Below, in pieces: positions 30,157 through 38,999 of a stretch of 64,000 nt of DNA. A program made the translations under genes and the position numbers. This DNA is from JAVVHE01 sp038238915 (GTDB lineage: Bacteria; Pseudomonadota; Alphaproteobacteria; Sphingomonadales; Sphingomonadaceae), in contig JBBSFH010000006.1 in assembly GCA_038238915.1 (NCBI GenBank), forward strand, positions 62,001 to 126,000, written 5' to 3'. How positions within the stretch are numbered: position 1 is the stretch's first letter; every line of letters begins with the position of its first letter. The notes below the pieces were generated by a model. The model was not told the DNA's origin, did not search any database, and saw nothing but the letters and a program-made list of their open reading frames with translations.

Positions 30157-32982
30157 CTATCGGCGACCGCGCGAGGCTATCGTGGCGCACCCCGATGCGC
30201 GCCCGCCCAACCCCCGCGCCAGCGCACGGTTGAATGCAGCCGTATCCAGCCGATCCTCTTGGCGGAAGTCCTGGCCCCGCATTGCCTTCGACCAATAAAC
30301 GGCGGTGTGGAGCGGCGGGTGGCAGGCGGTGCTTGCTATGGCGGGTGCGGGGAGTGGGAGCTTGGTTGTCCGTAGCGCGTCGGGAACGCGCGCATGGTAC
30401 CGCCACGCTGTCCCCACGCGCGGATCGAACACGGCGCTCATCGGCGCGGCCATCGCGTCGTTGAGGCCCATGGGGGCCAGCCCCAGCACATCCTCGATCG
30501 TGCGGACCATCGAGACGGTGGTGTAGTGCTGATGAACCACCGCGCCGCGCCGCACATACGGCCCCGCGACGAACGCGATCGAGCGGTGCGCGCTGACATG
30601 ATCGGGGCCGTCCTGCGCATCGTCCTCGATCACGAAGATCAGCGTGTCGCGCGCGTATCTGGACGCGGCGACTTTCTCGATAATACGGCCGAGCGCGTAA
30701 TCATTGTCCCCCATCTGGGTTTCGACCGTGTTGACCCCATCGGTCCCCGTGGCGAACGCGCCGAAATGATCGTTCGGCAGGCGGATCAGCGAAAGCGCGG
30801 GCAGGTCGCCGTGCGCTGTATAGCCATCGAACTCGCGCTCCCATTCCTTGAAGCGCCAGTAATCGGGCAGGCCAAGATCGAAGCCTCGGTAGTAGAGGTC
30901 CGTATAAGGTGCGAGCGCGGCCTTCGCGGGGAAGAAAACTTTCACCCCATCCTTAAACGGTTCGCGCACTATGGGGATGCGCTGGCCGGTAGTTTGGGGA
31001 ACGAAGTAGCGCGAGAGATCGCCATAGAAGCCATAGTTGCGGATCGCTTTGTGGGCGCGCAACGCCGCGTTCCACAGATAGCCTTCGCCAACAGCACCGC
31101 CCGGCCCATCGGGCGCGGACACGTCGGCCGTCCCCGCCAGCAGATCGGGATCGGGCGGGGTGAGCGGGTTCGCCGCCAACCGCGCCGCGCCAGCCAGACC
31201 GACGTTGACGTCGCGGTTGTCTCCCTCGGCGTCATAGGTGAGCCCGCGATCGGCGTAGTTCACCGGGGCATTGCGCTCGGTATAATCGGTCGTGCGCGCC
31301 GCCGTCGTCCAGTTCCATCCCGTATTCGAAGATTCTCCCGCATCCTCGAACCAGTCGAGATTCACGAATTCGCGCGCCAGCGCGTGATGGTTCGGGCTGT
31401 ACATTTCCCCAAGCAGCGTCAACTTGGCATCGCCATTGCCACGTCCAAGATCGCCCAGTACCTGATCGTAGCTCCGGTTTTCCTTCACGATGTACAGCAC
31501 ATGCCGGATGTGCGCGCGCAGGAACGCCATTGTCGCGTCCGCGCGCGCCCGCCCGCGCTCGCCCGGGTAATGATTGTTCGCCGCCACCTGCCGCGTCAGC
31601 CGCCCCAGCACGGCGCCCGATGGCACCGGCATCGTTGTCAGCCCGCCCTTCTCCAATTGCCAAACATATTGGTTCGCTCTCACGCAATCGCCCTTGCCTT
31701 GCGGTGCGCCATGCTGGTTGCGGCAGCCGAGCGGGTTCGGCCCGGGCAGGCTCTTGGCGTTGGCGACGAACAGGCGGTTGCCCTGCACCGCCACCGCGCT
31801 CGGATACCAGCCCGTGGGGATAAGGCCGATCACGGCAGAACGAGCGGCGCGGCTCGCATCGTCGGCGTCCGCGCGAGCAGCGCGGCGGGGTTCGACCACG
31901 CCGCGCGCGGCCCGGGAGAGCGCGACCACCGCGACCGCGTTCTGCCCGCCATTGCTGACGAACATCGTCGCGCCATCGTCGGACAACGCCAGCGCATTGC
32001 TCCCCGCACCGCCAAGCCGCCCCGCGTCCGCAAGAATCGCCTTGGGCGCGACCGTCGGCACCGTCTCGATCACCCGGTCTGAACCAGTGTCGATCGTCGC
32101 CAGCCCATCCGTATTGTCGAGCGCCACATACAGCCGCGTGCCACGCGCCACCATCGCCACCGGCTGCCCGCGCACGGGGATGCGCGCGCCCACGCGCACC
32201 GCGTCTCCCACGATGTCGAGCGCAATCACCTCGCGGTCGCGCTGGATCGCTACATAGGCGCGGCGAGGCGAGGTCCACACCAGCGCGCGCGGATAGGTGC
32301 CGCCCGCCGTGCCCGCACGCGCTGGATCGATCTTGCCTGGGCGCAAATCCTGTTCGGCGGTTGCCTTCCACTCGTCGAGGTTCACGAGCGTCACGCTGTC
32401 GTTGTAATAGTTCGCCACAAGCACGCGGTGTCCGTCCGCGCTCACCGCGACCGCGCTCGCGGCGGGATCCGCCGCAAGGCCAAGCCCCGCCTTGTGTCCG
32501 AGTGGCAGGCTGCGCCCGAGACCCCAGCCATGGGGGCTCAACCCTGCCTCTATCAGCGTATCGTCAACGCCGCCCGCGATGTAGAATGTGGGGCTGTTCG
32601 GCGACCACGCGACCCCGAACAGGGCGTTGGGGACGGGGATCGCGGCCACCAGCTTAAGCGCCGTTCCGTCCGCTCCATAGGCAAACGCATATTCGTTCGA
32701 GAGGTCCGCTATCGGCTTGCCGTCGCTGCCGTAGGTGCGGTTGTACCCGCTGGTGAGCGCCAGCAGCACACCCTTGTTCGAGAGCGCCAGCGCAGAGGGC
32801 TGCCCCGCCACGCCCCCCGCCAGCCCCGGCAATCCCGGATCGAGCGGGGTGAACACCGATCCTGGCGCTGCCAGCGGCGTGATCGTCTGGCCGGTCGGCA
32901 GGATTTGCGCGGGGGCAGCGGTCTGCGAGGCTGCGGGCGGGGCGGTTGCGAGCAGAAGGGCAATCAGGCTGAGACGATACAT
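30157..32982 (-). CDS. Exported two-domain protein: YncE-like beta-propeller plus phosphoesterase
   Basis: A 941-residue exported protein. ATG 32982 has GGGGGAT upstream and gives a signal peptide (LSLIALLLATAPPAASQ). Roughly residues 40-440 are YncE-like propeller blades (VAVSADGHRVLVANYYNDSVTLVNLDE, then ALALSDDGATMFVSNGGQNAVAVV). From about 500 comes a phosphoesterase-like domain, with HIRHVLYIVKENRSYDQVLGDLG, NLDWFEDAGESSNTGWNW and later FVIEDDAQDGPDHVSAHRS. It is divergent from a second phosphoesterase 95 bases away. Substrate unknown. Confidence 0.85.
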   Translation of the reverse strand: MYRLSLIALLLATAPPAASQTAAPAQILPTGQTITPLAAPGSVFTPLDPGLPGLAGGVAGQPSALALSNKGVLLALTSGYNRTYGSDGKPIADLSNEYAFAYGADGTALKLVAAIPVPNALFGVAWSPNSPTFYIAGGVDDTLIEAGLSPHGWGLGRSLPLGHKAGLGLAADPAASAVAVSADGHRVLVANYYNDSVTLVNLDEWKATAEQDLRPGKIDPARAGTAGGTYPRALVWTSPRRAYVAIQRDREVIALDIVGDAVRVGARIPVRGQPVAMVARGTRLYVALDNTDGLATIDTGSDRVIETVPTVAPKAILADAGRLGGAGSNALALSDDGATMFVSNGGQNAVAVVALSRAARGVVEPRRAARADADDASRAARSAVIGLIPTGWYPSAVAVQGNRLFVANAKSLPGPNPLGCRNQHGAPQGKGDCVRANQYVWQLEKGGLTTMPVPSGAVLGRLTRQVAANNHYPGERGRARADATMAFLRAHIRHVLYIVKENRSYDQVLGDLGRGNGDAKLTLLGEMYSPNHHALAREFVNLDWFEDAGESSNTGWNWTTAARTTDYTERNAPVNYADRGLTYDAEGDNRDVNVGLAGAARLAANPLTPPDPDLLAGTADVSAPDGPGGAVGEGYLWNAALRAHKAIRNYGFYGDLSRYFVPQTTGQRIPIVREPFKDGVKVFFPAKAALAPYTDLYYRGFDLGLPDYWRFKEWEREFDGYTAHGDLPALSLIRLPNDHFGAFATGTDGVNTVETQMGDNDYALGRIIEKVAASRYARDTLIFVIEDDAQDGPDHVSAHRSIAFVAGPYVRRGAVVHQHYTTVSMVRTIEDVLGLAPMGLNDAMAAPMSAVFDPRVGTAWRYHARVPDALRTTKLPLPAPAIASTACHPPLHTAVYWSKAMRGQDFRQEDRLDTAAFNRALARGLGGRASGCATIASRGRR

Positions 32983-33077
32983 GGGCGGATCCCCCGAGAG
33001 GCCTGCCCAATAGCGCAACCGTGGTGCGCGCGCAGCCATCTTGTTAGAGATGTGCCGCCAACTCAGGGGAATGATCG

Positions 33078-34928
33078 ATGCGCCGTTTGTCCGTCCTTGC
33101 GCTGCTGCTCGCCGCCACCGCCGCCAATGCCGCGCCCGCGCCTAGGCCGCACAATCTGATCCTGTTCGTCGCCGACGGCCTGCGCGGCGGCATCGTCTCG
33201 CCGCAAACCGCGCCCGCGATGGCCGCGCTCGCCAAACGCGGCGTGGCATTCCCCAATGCGCACTCGCTGTTCCCCACCTTCACCACCGCCAACGCCTCCG
33301 CGCTCGCAACCGGGCATTATCTGGGCGACACCGGCGATTTCTCGAACACGCTCTACGTCGGCTTTCCCGTCAAGGCGGCGAAAGGCAGCGTGACGCCTTT
33401 CATCGAGAGCGATCCGATCCTGGCTGAACTCGACGAGCATTTCGGCGGCGATTATCTGAACGAGGAGACCATCCTCGAAGCCGCGCGCTGCGCCGGGCTG
33501 GGCACGGCGGCGATCGGCAAGCTCGGTCCCGCGCGCATCCAGGATCACCGCGCGGGCACATGCGCCGCGCCGCCGATCGTAATCGACGATGCGACCGGCA
33601 CGCCCGCAGGGATTACGCTGCCCGATGCGGTTGGTCAGGCGATCACGGCGGCGGGCCTGCCCGCCACCGCGCCGTCGCGGGGCAAGAACGGCGTGTCCTC
33701 GCCGGGCACGCTGGTGGCGAACGTCGATCAGCAGCGCTGGTTTGCGGATGTGGCCACGAAGGCGGTGCTGCCGATGCTCAAGGCAGGCGCGAAGCCGTTC
33801 GTGATGGTCTATTGGTCGCGTGATCCCGATGGAAGCCAGCATAATCAGGGCGATAGCAAGGGACAGTTGATGCCGGGCATCAACGGGCCGACCAGTCTCG
33901 CGGCGATCCGCAACGCGGACGATAATCTGGCCGCGCTCGAAGCCGCGCTGAAAGCGCAGGGGCTGTTCGAGACGACCGATATCGTTGTCACCGCCGATCA
34001 CGGCTTCTCGGTGATTTCCAAGGCAAGCCATACCAGCCCGGCCGCAAACACGACCTATGCCGATGCGCTGCCGGGCGACCTGCCACCGGGTTTCGTCGCG
34101 CTCGATCTGGCAAGCGCGCTTGGTTTGAGCGCGTTCGATCCTGATGCCGCCAATGCAGCGATTGCGCCCGGTTCGCATCCGTCTCGCGGCAACGCCATCC
34201 TGGGCGCGAGTGCGGACGCGCCGCAGGCGATCATCGCGGGCAATGGCGGATCGGACCTGATTTACCTGCCGAAGAAAGACCCCGAACTCGCGCGCCGGAT
34301 CGTCACCGCACTGCTCGCGCAGGATTACACCGGCGCGCTGTTCGTGGACGATGCACTCGGCCCAATTCCCGGCTCGCTGCCGCTCAGCAGGATCGGCTTC
34401 GTTGGAAACGCGGTCACGCCGCGCCCATCGATCGTGATCGGCTTCCGCACATGGAGCACCGGCTGCGCCACACCCACTAACTGCCAGGCGGAGGTCGCGG
34501 ACAGCAATCTGCAACAGGGCCAGGGAATGCACGGCAGTTTCGGGCGCGGCGATACGTTCAATTTCATGGCGGCTGCCGGCCCCGATTTCCGGCGCGGCTG
34601 GCGAGACCCCGCCCCCACCAGCAACGCCGATCTCGGACGCACGATGGCACGCCTGCTCGGTCTGACGATCACGCCCAAGGGGAAGCTGGTAGGCCGCGTT
34701 CTTGCCGAGGCAATGCCCGGCGGCGCGCTGCCCTTTGTCCGTTCCGGAATCCTGCGGTCAGGAGCGGACCCCCATGGCCTGCGCACGGTCCTGCGCTGTC
34801 AGATCGTGGGTGGCACGCGCTATTTCGACGCCGCCGGGATTCCCGGCCGCGTGCTTGGCCTCGATGCCCAAGCGCGGTCAGCACGCTCGCGCCGTGCACG
34901 CCAGCCCGCGCAGGCAAGCTGCAACTAG
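33078..34928 (+). CDS. Exported alkaline phosphatase superfamily protein (nucleotide pyrophosphatase/phosphodiesterase-like)
   Basis: A 616-residue exported hydrolase. After a signal peptide (LSVLALLLAATAANA) come the marks of the superfamily: metal-binding Asp in LILFVADGLRG, nucleophile Thr in SLFPTFTTANASALATG near residue 70, and metal site VTADHGFSV near 305 with His later near GMHGSFGRGDT. Probably a periplasmic phosphodiesterase or phosphatase; substrate unknown. Its stop and that of phhB overlap tail-to-tail in CTAG. Confidence 0.88.
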   Translation: MRRLSVLALLLAATAANAAPAPRPHNLILFVADGLRGGIVSPQTAPAMAALAKRGVAFPNAHSLFPTFTTANASALATGHYLGDTGDFSNTLYVGFPVKAAKGSVTPFIESDPILAELDEHFGGDYLNEETILEAARCAGLGTAAIGKLGPARIQDHRAGTCAAPPIVIDDATGTPAGITLPDAVGQAITAAGLPATAPSRGKNGVSSPGTLVANVDQQRWFADVATKAVLPMLKAGAKPFVMVYWSRDPDGSQHNQGDSKGQLMPGINGPTSLAAIRNADDNLAALEAALKAQGLFETTDIVVTADHGFSVISKASHTSPAANTTYADALPGDLPPGFVALDLASALGLSAFDPDAANAAIAPGSHPSRGNAILGASADAPQAIIAGNGGSDLIYLPKKDPELARRIVTALLAQDYTGALFVDDALGPIPGSLPLSRIGFVGNAVTPRPSIVIGFRTWSTGCATPTNCQAEVADSNLQQGQGMHGSFGRGDTFNFMAAAGPDFRRGWRDPAPTSNADLGRTMARLLGLTITPKGKLVGRVLAEAMPGGALPFVRSGILRSGADPHGLRTVLRCQIVGGTRYFDAAGIPGRVLGLDAQARSARSRRARQPAQASCN

Positions 34929-35212
34929 ACCGCCGCGCTGATCGCGTGCGCGAGCGCGATGTCGCGCATCGTCAGGCCGCCCGCGTCGTGTGTGACGAGC
35001 AATATCTCCACCTTGCCGTAGACGTTCGACCATTCGGGGTGATGATCGGCCTTCTCGGCGAGCAGCGCCACGCGCGCCATGAAGCCGAACGCAGTCACGA
35101 AATCGGCGAACTTCCACGATCCGTGCAGGCAGTCGCGCTGGGCATCGTGGGTCCAGCCGGTCAGCGTGGGCAGATGCTCGGCGCGCTCGGCCTCGGTCAA
35201 TCGCGCGATCAT
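34925..35212 (-). CDS. phhB: 4a-hydroxytetrahydrobiopterin dehydratase (PCD/DCoH)
   Basis: A 95-residue pterin-4a-carbinolamine dehydratase that recycles the pterin cofactor of aromatic amino acid hydroxylases. The motif EKADHHPEWSNVYGKVEILLVTHD contains the paired catalytic His residues, and WKFADFVTAFGFMARVA is the family helix. The start at ATG 35212 is well placed. No phenylalanine hydroxylase is in the window, so the enzyme may serve a pterin from elsewhere. Confidence 0.95.
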   Translation of the reverse strand: MIARLTEAERAEHLPTLTGWTHDAQRDCLHGSWKFADFVTAFGFMARVALLAEKADHHPEWSNVYGKVEILLVTHDAGGLTMRDIALAHAISAAV

Positions 35213-35258
35213 CTAATCCTCTCCCCTTCCCCGTCGCCGCGTCCTATGTGCGCGCTCG

Positions 35259-35657
35259 ATGCGCAGTCAAACCCTCGCCCCCGATCTGGCCATGATCGAA
35301 ACATTCGCGCAGGCCGCAGTCGAGAGGTTGCCCGAGGCATTTCGACGCCATCTCGAAAGCGTGCTGCTGCGTGTCGAGGATTTTCCCTCGGACGAGGTGA
35401 TCGACCAGATGGATCTTGAAAGCGAATTCGATATCCTGGGCCTGTATCAGGGCGTTCCCATCGGCGACAAATCCTCGATGGCGAGCGGCGCATTGCCCGA
35501 TATGATCTTCCTCTACCGGCGTCCGATGCTCGATTACTGGGCGGATACCGGTGAAAGCCTCGAACATATCGTGACGCACGTCCTCGTGCACGAGGTCGGC
35601 CATCATTTCGGCCTGTCTGACGCGGACATGGAGCGGATCGAGGCGGCGTCCGCGTGA
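35259..35657 (+). CDS. Small zincin-like metallopeptidase family protein
   Basis: A protein of up to 132 residues with the motif HEVGHHFGLSDADMERIE near its C-terminus, i.e. HExxH followed by the third ligand expected for the minimal metallopeptidase family (pfam06262-like). Other conserved parts are VEDFPSDEVIDQM, ILGLYQGVPIGDKS and IFLYRRPMLDYWADT. ATG 35259 is used, but ATG 35292 (MIETFAQAAVERLP) is equally plausible and closer to the family length. Substrate unknown. The stop overlaps the lipB start as GTGA. Confidence 0.87.
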   Translation: MRSQTLAPDLAMIETFAQAAVERLPEAFRRHLESVLLRVEDFPSDEVIDQMDLESEFDILGLYQGVPIGDKSSMASGALPDMIFLYRRPMLDYWADTGESLEHIVTHVLVHEVGHHFGLSDADMERIEAASA

Positions 35658-36325
35658 CCAGCGCAGAGCCTCCCGAATGGCGTGTTGAACCCGGGTTGCT
35701 GCCCTATCCGGATGCGGTGGCCGCAATGGAAGCCCGCGTCGCCGCGATCCGGGAGGACGGCGCGCGCGAGCGGATCTGGCTGGTCGAGCATCCTCCCATC
35801 TATACTGCGGGCACTTCGTCGCAGGCGGCAGATCTGCTCGATACCGCGCGCCTGCCCGTCTTCGCGACCGGGCGCGGCGGCAAGCACACCTGGCACGGGC
35901 CAGGGCAACGGGTCGTCTATGTGATGCTCGATCTGGACGCGCGCGGGCGCGATGTCCGACGCTTTGTCGGCGCGCTCGAAGCCTGGACGATCGCCGCACT
36001 CGCCGATCTGGGCGTATCGGCGCGAACGATTGCCGGGCAGACCGGCGTCTGGGTGGGTGATGCAAAGATCGCCGCGATCGGCGTACGCGTGCGCCGCTGG
36101 GTCACATTCCACGGTTTGGCGCTGAACGTCGCGCCCGATCTCGCGCATTATTCGGGCATCCGCGCGTGTGGATTGGATGCCCCCGTTACCAGTCTCGCTG
36201 CGATTGGCACCGAAACCTCGCTTGGTGCCGCCGATCTCGCACTCGCGCGCGCCTTGCCCACACTGTTCGAAGCGCTTGCGGTCACAACCCCCGCGATGCA
36301 ACTTGCACGCGACTTCGCCGTTTGA
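35654..36325 (+). CDS. lipB: Lipoyl(octanoyl) transferase
   Basis: Transfers octanoyl from acyl carrier protein to lipoyl domains, the first step of lipoate synthesis. The 223-residue protein begins at GTG 35654 in a GTGA overlap. Motifs: HPPIYTAGTSS near residue 46, RGGKHTWHGPGQRVVYVML near 74, the Lys motif KIAAIGVRVRRWVTFHGLALNV near 138 and catalytic Cys in GIRACGLDAPVTSL near 173. All expected catalytic features are present. Confidence 0.96.
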   Translation: MTSAEPPEWRVEPGLLPYPDAVAAMEARVAAIREDGARERIWLVEHPPIYTAGTSSQAADLLDTARLPVFATGRGGKHTWHGPGQRVVYVMLDLDARGRDVRRFVGALEAWTIAALADLGVSARTIAGQTGVWVGDAKIAAIGVRVRRWVTFHGLALNVAPDLAHYSGIRACGLDAPVTSLAAIGTETSLGAADLALARALPTLFEALAVTTPAMQLARDFAV

Positions 36326-36434
36326 ATGACGCTTGAGGCTCGCAACAATTACGGCTACGGTCCCTCCCGGGTATGGGGACGTATCCGCAAGAGATGCATT
36401 CGCCTCGACCGTTGAACCAATAAGGAGTGAGATC

Positions 36435-36749
36435 ATGGGTACCGTTCTGAACACGCTGAAGACTGCCACGCTGATCGCTGGCGCCGCGCTGCTCGTGACC
36501 GCTTGCGGCAAGAAGGCCGAGGACACGACGGCCACCAGCAGCACGACCAGCACCACTGCAACCACCGCCCCGGCCGAGACCGGCACCACCACCGATGCGG
36601 CCGCTGGCGGCGACACGGGCATGGGCACCGCGACCACGACGACGACCGCGACCACCCCTGCGGCTGGCACGGATGCTGCAGCCCCGGCTCCTGCGGACGC
36701 GGGCAAGTCGACCACCACCGACACGACGATGACCACCACCAAGAAGTAA
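36435..36749 (+). CDS. Thr/Ala-rich lipoprotein
   Basis: A 104-residue predicted lipoprotein: signal peptide with lipobox LVTAC at residues 19-23, then a low-complexity tail made largely of Thr, Ala and some Asp and Gly (for example TTTTTATTPAAGTDAA). A strong AAGGAG lies nine bases before ATG 36435. No enzymatic domain is visible; such small lipoproteins are common envelope proteins in sphingomonads and function is unknown. A strong terminator follows it. Confidence 0.8.
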   Translation: MGTVLNTLKTATLIAGAALLVTACGKKAEDTTATSSTTSTTATTAPAETGTTTDAAAGGDTGMGTATTTTTATTPAAGTDAAAPAPADAGKSTTTDTTMTTTKK

Positions 36750-36775
36750 GCCGTTCACCTTCGGGTGATCATCGA

Positions 36776-36804
36776 GGGCCGCCGCACCGTCGGCGGCCCT
36801 TTTT
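36776..36804 (+). terminator. Rho-independent terminator after the Thr-rich lipoprotein
   Basis: A GC stem (GGGCCGCC at 36776-36783 pairs with GGCGGCCC at 36792-36799) with an eight-base loop, followed by five T. A smaller TCACC-TTCG-GGTGA hairpin lies just before it at 36755-36768. Among the hairpins noted in this window it has the clearest terminator form. Confidence 0.85.
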
Positions 36805-36830
36805 GTGTGCGAATGGGAGGAACCCCCACG

Positions 36831-37130
36831 ATGACATTGGACGATATCACCGCAGAATTGCGCCGCCGCGTCGGCGACAACGCCGGGCTGGGCACCACTG
36901 TGAAGTTCGATTTCGGCACCGGCGGCACGATCTATATCGATGATGCGGTGAAGCCACCGACCGTCGACAATGTCGATCGCGCCGCACAATGCACGATGAC
37001 CGTGAGCAAGGACGATTTCGAAGAGATCGCGGCCGGACGGCTCGATGCGACGATGGCCTATATGTCGGGCAAGCTGCGTGTGGACGATATCGCCACCGCC
37101 ATGAAGATCGCTCAACTGCTCCGCGCATGA
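36831..37130 (+). CDS. SCP2 sterol-binding domain protein
   Basis: A 99-residue single-domain SCP-2-like protein. ATG 36831 follows GGGAGGA. The pattern LGTTVKFDFGTGGTIYIDDA, the short strand VDRAAQCTMTVSKDDFEEIAAGRLDATMAYMSGKLRVDDIATAMKIAQLL fits the SCP2 lipid-binding fold closely when read in pieces. These proteins bind acyl-CoA or sterol-like lipids. Its ATGA overlap with a MaoC-like gene suggests a shared role in lipid or acyl-CoA metabolism. Confidence 0.9.
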   Translation: MTLDDITAELRRRVGDNAGLGTTVKFDFGTGGTIYIDDAVKPPTVDNVDRAAQCTMTVSKDDFEEIAAGRLDATMAYMSGKLRVDDIATAMKIAQLLRA

Positions 37131-37558
37131 TGATCGCAATCGGCGCGCGCTCGGTTTCGCGCGCCTATACGGTGGGGCTGGAAGAAGCCCTGGCATTCGC
37201 GCGTGCTTATGATCCGCAACCCTTTCATCTTGACGAGGCAGCGGCGGCCGCGAACCCGCTGTTCGGACGCATTTCGATTTCGGGCTGGCTAACGTGCGCG
37301 ATCGCGATGCGATTGACGGTGGATAACTGGACGGAGGGCGGAGAGCGGCCGCTGGGCGGTGCCGGGATCGACGAGATCCGCTGGCGACGGCCGGTATTCC
37401 CGGGCGACGTGCTGACCGCCGCGTTCGAGGTGATGGACATCATCGACGGCAAGCCGCGTGCGGGCCTCCGGATCGTGCGCGTGGCGACCGAGGTGAGCAA
37501 TCAGGGCGGCGTGGCGGTGATGCGCCATGTGTCCAATGTGGTGTTCGCGGGGGTTTGA
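37127..37558 (+). CDS. MaoC-family hydratase
   Basis: A 143-residue hot-dog-fold protein, likely an enoyl-CoA hydratase-like enzyme. ATG 37127 overlaps the SCP2 stop. Family marks are the YDPQPFHLDEAAAAANPLFG block near residue 33 with catalytic Asp and His, and the IDEIRWRRPVFPGDVLTA strand near 83. Substrate unknown; operon context with SCP2 suggests lipid-type acyl groups. It faces ilvN tail-to-tail with a 145-base gap that holds no gene I can support. Confidence 0.88.
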   Translation: MMIAIGARSVSRAYTVGLEEALAFARAYDPQPFHLDEAAAAANPLFGRISISGWLTCAIAMRLTVDNWTEGGERPLGGAGIDEIRWRRPVFPGDVLTAAFEVMDIIDGKPRAGLRIVRVATEVSNQGGVAVMRHVSNVVFAGV

Positions 37559-37703
37559 GGCGGGTTTGAGCGGGGGTGGGCACGGTTCGACACCGCCCGC
37601 CAGTCGCCCGGACCAGGCAATTGGAGCGGGATGATCGATCGAATGCGCGAGCGCATCTCGGAAAACCAGGTGGCGAGGGTCGAACCGGGCGAGTGTACGT
37701 CGG

Positions 37704-38198
37704 CTACCCCCGCATCAATCCTACGACACCCGTGCGCGCCACCTCGACCGTCCCAAGTTCGCGCATCAGCGCGACGAACGCCGCCACCTTGCTCGACGAG
37801 CCCGCGAGTTCGAAGACGAAGCTCCGCGTGGTCGCATCGACCGCCTTTGCGCCATATACCTCCGCCAGCCGCATCGCTTCGGAGCGCGCTTCGCCGGTGC
37901 CATCCACCCGCACGAGCACCAGTTCGCGCTCGACATGCGGTCCCTGCGCGGTGAGGTCTTCAACCCGATGGACGGGGATCAGGCGGCCGAGCTGTGCGAT
38001 GATCTGCTCGATCACCGGCGGTGGCCCGCTGGTGACCACCGTGATGCGGCTGACCGATTCGTCCCCGGTGACCGCCACTGTCAGGCTCTCGATATTGTAG
38101 CCGCGCGCCGAGAACAGGCCGACAATGCGCGCGAGGACGCCGGGCGCATTCTCGACCACGATCGAGAGCGTGTGGCGTTCGCTGGGCATATGTTTCAT
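37704..38198 (-). CDS. ilvN: Acetolactate synthase small (regulatory) subunit
   Basis: Regulatory subunit of acetolactate synthase, giving valine feedback control and stabilising IlvB. The 164-residue product begins MKHMPSERHTLSIVVENAPGVLARIVGLF (ACT domain, first 80 residues) with FSARGYNIESLTV, followed by the second domain. Its start overlaps the stop of the upstream CDF-like gene (ATGA), so it is coupled to that gene rather than to ilvB, which lies 1.2 kb upstream. Confidence 0.95.
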   Translation of the reverse strand: MKHMPSERHTLSIVVENAPGVLARIVGLFSARGYNIESLTVAVTGDESVSRITVVTSGPPPVIEQIIAQLGRLIPVHRVEDLTAQGPHVERELVLVRVDGTGEARSEAMRLAEVYGAKAVDATTRSFVFELAGSSSKVAAFVALMRELGTVEVARTGVVGLMRG

Positions 38199-38788
38199 GG
38201 CAGGACGCTCCGGTGTTCGGCACGCGCGAGCGCGAAAACCTCGCGCGCGGCGGTGATGTTGAGGACCGCGATCCCCACGCCGACCACGATGTCGGGTACG
38301 CCCGAGCGCGTCAACGCGGTGGCGCCGCCCGCCGCGATGATCGCCACATTGGCGAGCGCATCGTTGCGCGACGACAGGAATGCGGCGCGCAGCAGGCTGC
38401 CACCCGCGCTGCGGTGGCGCGCGAGCATCGCCGCGCACGAGACGTTGACCGCGAGCGCGCCCAGCCCCGCGAGGGTGAGCGGCAGCGCGGCGGGTGGTGC
38501 CGGGGCGGCGATCTTGGTCCACAGCATCCACGCCGTGGCGATGGTGGGCACGAGGAGGATCGCGGCGAGCCCCATGCCGACGCGCGCCCGCGCGCGCGGG
38601 AGCCAGCCGAGCGCGAGGAGGATCAGGATGTTGAGGCTGGCATCCTCGAGGAAATCCACACTGTCCGCGACGAGTGCGACCGAGCCGATGGTGAGTGCGA
38701 CGGCGGCCTCGATGCCGAAATAGCCGAGATTGAGCGCGACGACGCGGCGGAGGACGGGGCGCAGGGCGGGATCGGGGGCGGGGGTCAT
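38195..38788 (-). CDS. Cation diffusion facilitator-like transporter
   Basis: A 197-residue inner-membrane protein with about five to six hydrophobic helices. It looks like a short cation efflux (CDF) protein: ADSVDFLEDASLNILILLAL has the helix II Asp residues that bind metal (DxxxD), and SSRNDALANVAIIAAGGATAL resembles the paired Asp/His helix V, with the usual D. The C-terminal cytoplasmic domain of full CDF proteins is missing. ATG 38788 is chosen because the frame upstream is not homologous to anything and is low quality. It lies between ilvB and ilvN and is coupled to ilvN. Confidence 0.75.
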   Translation of the reverse strand: MTPAPDPALRPVLRRVVALNLGYFGIEAAVALTIGSVALVADSVDFLEDASLNILILLALGWLPRARARVGMGLAAILLVPTIATAWMLWTKIAAPAPPAALPLTLAGLGALAVNVSCAAMLARHRSAGGSLLRAAFLSSRNDALANVAIIAAGGATALTRSGVPDIVVGVGIAVLNITAAREVFALARAEHRSVLP

Positions 38789-38999
38789 TCGAGTGGCCGC
38801 GTTAGCGCTCTGACGGTGCGGATCGCGGGCTTGTCGTGCACGGGGTGTTGGCGATGGCAAGCGTGGCGTCCTGTGAGTACAAGGTGAGGAACTCGTCGAT
38901 ATCGCGTATCGGCCATGGGGAAATAGGCGACCATCCAGTCGGGGCCGAAGGGGCTGGTAGGGGCGTTGGCGCGACAACTTTGTCGAAACTTCGTGACAT
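38789..38999 (-). pseudogene. Possible remnant of an NTF2/SnoaL-like gene
   Basis: This stretch between the CDF-like gene and the low-GC gene is not explained by either. On the minus strand it reads IRDIDEFLTLYSQDATLAIANTP, close to the start of NTF2/SnoaL-like proteins, then breaks; the expected continuation (VHDKPAIRTVRAL) appears in another frame. I read it as a decayed fragment of such a gene, but the match is short and based on recall of the family. Confidence 0.35.

Noticed and set aside
30394..32082. A 562-codon plus-strand open frame opposite the YncE/phosphoesterase gene
   Set aside because: Shadow composition and opposite to a protein with clear domains and signal peptide.
37631..37954. 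Plus-strand open frame starting at 37631 between the MaoC gene and ilvN
   Set aside because: It mostly covers ilvN on the opposite strand and becomes Pro/Arg-rich, so it is a shadow.
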